Assembly: GCA_002431345.1 (NCBI GenBank) | Contig: DJEN01000105.1 | Location: 29,758-37,479, forward strand | From: Megasphaera sp. UBA5897 | Lineage (GTDB): Bacteria > Bacillota > Negativicutes > Veillonellales > Megasphaeraceae | Direction of reading: 5' to 3' | Length of the DNA stretch: 7,722 bases | Shown here: positions 6,494 through 7,722 of the stretch, piece by piece | How the letters are laid out: each line of letters opens with the position of its first letter | How positions within the stretch are numbered: the first letter of the stretch is position 1 | Position numbers and translations under genes: made by a program | The notes under the pieces: generated by a model | The model's input: only the letters and a program-made list of their open reading frames with translations | Databases searched by the model: none | What the model was told of the DNA's origin: nothing

Positions 6494-6501
6494 GTTATAA
6501 T
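6493..6501 (+). promoter_or_regulatory. Second possible promoter, extended -10
   Basis: TG-T-TATAAT is a perfect extended -10 just after the nested inverted repeat, with start predicted near 6508. The -35 position is A-rich with no match, so it would depend on the extended -10 or an activator. It could be a second start for the transporter gene or chance in AT-rich DNA. Confidence 0.4.
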
Positions 6502-6691
6502 GCTTAACGAAAACATATAGTATTTTTTAAAAATATTTTGGTTTGCGTAGCAAATATAAACAAATAATAAACTAGATGAACTGAGGTGATGGTTTAGGAA
6601 AATACGCTGTATGCAGCATCGCACCCTGTATATGGGAGAACAGGGGAAGAAAAGAAAATGGTCATAACGAGAAGAAAGGAGGCGGATTGGG
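6502..6691 (+). other. Long untranslated leader of the transporter gene, possibly structured
   Basis: No convincing gene lies here. GGTGATG (6585-6591) can pair with CAT-CG-CACC (6617-6625) leaving a two-base bulge. CCCTGT (6624-6629) can pair with ACAGGG (6640-6645); the two helices compete for two Cs. An 18-codon reading frame (ATG 6611, TAA 6665-6667) ends 24 bases before the transporter start, rich in Lys/Arg, with only a weak AGGA 11 bases before it. I do not recognise a known riboswitch class. The upstream part also contains the AT palindrome TATTTTT-T-AAAAATA (6521-6535). Confidence 0.35.
6677..6682 (+). promoter_or_regulatory. Ribosome binding site that sets a TTG start
   Basis: AGGAGG lies 9 bases before TTG at 6692. 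An in-frame stop at 6665-6667 and the absence of any ATG or GTG between it and 6692 leave TTG as the only reasonable start. Confidence 0.8.
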
Positions 6692-7722
6692 TTGGCTCAT
6701 TCGCAAACGCAAGAAAGAGACTTTAATGCATTTTTAAATAGGTTGACAGTGTATTGTGGCAGTACGAACTTTTTGGACGGCTATATTTTAGCAGCCATTG
6801 GCCCGGCATTAGTTCACCTAGGACCGATCTTACAGTTAAATTCATTTTGGACGGGAGCCATTGGAGCTGGTTCGTTAATTGGGATTTTAGTAGGAGGACC
6901 GATTTTTGGTTATATTTCGGATAAGGTAGGGCGCAAGCTGCCGTTTATCGTGATTCCGATTGCGATGGCCGTATTGTCTATCCTCTCTATGTTTGTTACC
7001 AGTGCCGAGCAGTTGTTTGTTGTACGATTCTTGTTGGGGCTGGTTATTGGTTCTGATTATCCAAGTGTTACTTCGTATTTGGCAGAATATTCTCCGGCCC
7101 ACCGGCGCGGCTTTATGATTGGCTGTTTGATGATTATGTGGATCTGCGGGATGACGATGGGTGAAGTAGTCGGCTATATCGTATATGATTCAGCGTACAA
7201 CTGGCAGATTCTGCTGGGCATTACAGCCATACCGGCTATCATTCTGGTGTACTTGAGACGCAGCTGTCCGGAATCGCCGCGTTGGCTCATGAATAAAGGA
7301 CGCGTGGAAGAAGCCACGGCTATTATGAAAGCCGTATATGGCCCGGATGCTGATGTATCTTCATTGGAAGAAACGACGGTCAAAACATCGTATACAGAAT
7401 TGTTTACGCCAAGATATTTGAAGCGTATCTTTTTCGCCGGTATCTTTTGGGCTACCCAAGTACTGCCCATGTTTGCCATTTACATCTTTGGGCCATCCCT
7501 GCTGAAAGCTATTAAGTTAAGTGAAGGAAAAGACCTGCTTCTCGGCAACTCGGTCATCGGCTTGATTTTTGTCGTCGGTGTCGTATTAGGTACACTGATT
7601 ATTGAAAAATTCGGCCGCCGCCCGCTGATTATTTGGAGTTTTGTCGGCATGGCTATCGGCTTGCTGGTTTTTGGTATCGTCGAAGAACCGCCGTTCTGGC
7701 TTATCGTAACAGGCTTTACTGT
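6692..7722 (+). CDS. MFS transporter, metabolite:H+ symporter type (3'-truncated)
   Basis: This is an integral membrane secondary transporter, probably proton-coupled. The first 343 codons are visible, out of roughly 430-460 usual for the family. It begins at TTG (6692) behind AGGAGG and continues past the window end. After a short polar N-terminus comes helix 1 with a charged LDGY (FDGYD-like, common in metabolite:H+ symporters), then the helix 2-3 loop motif GYISDKVGRK (73-82). The helix 4-5 signature is RFLLGLVIGSDYPSV followed by EYSPAHRRG, then PESPRW at 193-198 after helix 6, and the second-half repeat of the loop motif, EKFGRRP (305-311). PESPRW and the E-x6-RRG pattern are shared by sugar porters and related acid/metabolite symporters, so the substrate is undetermined. 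The neighbouring ade and PucR-type genes make a purine-related compound conceivable, but separate transcription signals weaken that link. Confidence 0.92.
   Translation, partial: MAHSQTQERDFNAFLNRLTVYCGSTNFLDGYILAAIGPALVHLGPILQLNSFWTGAIGAGSLIGILVGGPIFGYISDKVGRKLPFIVIPIAMAVLSILSMFVTSAEQLFVVRFLLGLVIGSDYPSVTSYLAEYSPAHRRGFMIGCLMIMWICGMTMGEVVGYIVYDSAYNWQILLGITAIPAIILVYLRRSCPESPRWLMNKGRVEEATAIMKAVYGPDADVSSLEETTVKTSYTELFTPRYLKRIFFAGIFWATQVLPMFAIYIFGPSLLKAIKLSEGKDLLLGNSVIGLIFVVGVVLGTLIIEKFGRRPLIIWSFVGMAIGLLVFGIVEEPPFWLIVTGFT

Larger units (their letters stand above)
6412..6544 (+). repeat. Imperfect direct repeat AAAAATATT(TT)GGTTT
   Basis: One copy is at 6412-6425 (AAAAATATTGGTTT) and a second at 6529-6544, identical except for an inserted TT. 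They flank the nested inverted repeat. In DNA this AT-rich a chance origin is quite possible; curved-DNA or regulator-binding roles are conceivable. Confidence 0.3.

Noticed and set aside
6577..6600. Very short frames at 6577 (ATGAACTGA) and 6589 (ATGGTTTAG)
   Set aside because: They are two codons each, with no ribosome binding site and no reason to think they are translated.
6427..6624. 65-codon minus-strand reading frame in the intergenic region
   Set aside because: It has a GTG start without a clear ribosome binding site and an unusual hydrophobic/Ser-rich composition, and it runs through the promoter and inverted repeats. No family was recognised.

Overview
The window reads as ordinary chromosomal DNA of a low-to-mid GC Bacillota. 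The Shine-Dalgarno sequences are strong (AGGAGG, AGGGGTG, GGAGGTGG), the intergenic DNA is AT-rich, sigma-A-like promoters include extended -10 forms, and ThyA resembles the Bacillus subtilis ThyA type. The overall style would fit a Negativicutes such as Megasphaera or a relative, but that placement is inference from protein flavour, not a match. All seven genes lie on the + strand, and the two outermost are cut by the window edges.

Region 1 (1-2995) is a tight cluster: recQ (5' end missing), thyA and folA. The recQ-thyA gap is 5 bases and the thyA stop overlaps the folA start by one base. ThyA makes dTMP and oxidises methylene-tetrahydrofolate to dihydrofolate, which FolA reduces again. RecQ is a repair helicase known in E. 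coli to influence thymineless death, so the grouping makes biological sense. FolA lacks the nearly invariant Trp of the Met20 loop (Cys22 instead).

Region 2 (2996-3360) is a stand-alone cold-shock protein gene. It has its own promoter, a short leader with a small hairpin, and a very good intrinsic terminator.

Region 3 (3361-6369) is a probable two-gene operon: adenine deaminase (ade), then, 10 bases later, a PucR-family regulator. It starts at a promoter placed directly behind the csp terminator. This is a purine salvage/catabolism unit with its likely regulator.

Region 4 (6370-6691) is a 322-base AT-rich intergenic stretch and the most interesting part of the window. It holds a 17-base palindrome and a nested double inverted repeat (10-bp outer arms, 8-bp inner arms) that contains a good TTGAGC-17-TATAAT promoter. 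That repeat also looks like an intrinsic terminator for the upstream operon. A second extended -10 follows, then a roughly 180-220 base leader with possible alternative pairings.

Region 5 (6692-7722) is the first 343 codons of an MFS transporter of the metabolite:H+ symporter/sugar-porter type. It starts at TTG and runs off the window. Its substrate cannot be read from sequence; the neighbouring ade-pucR pair makes a purine-related substrate possible but unproven.

I found no mobile elements, CRISPR, rRNA or tRNA, and no convincing novel multi-gene system. The novelty candidates are regulatory (region 4) and a residue-level oddity in FolA.
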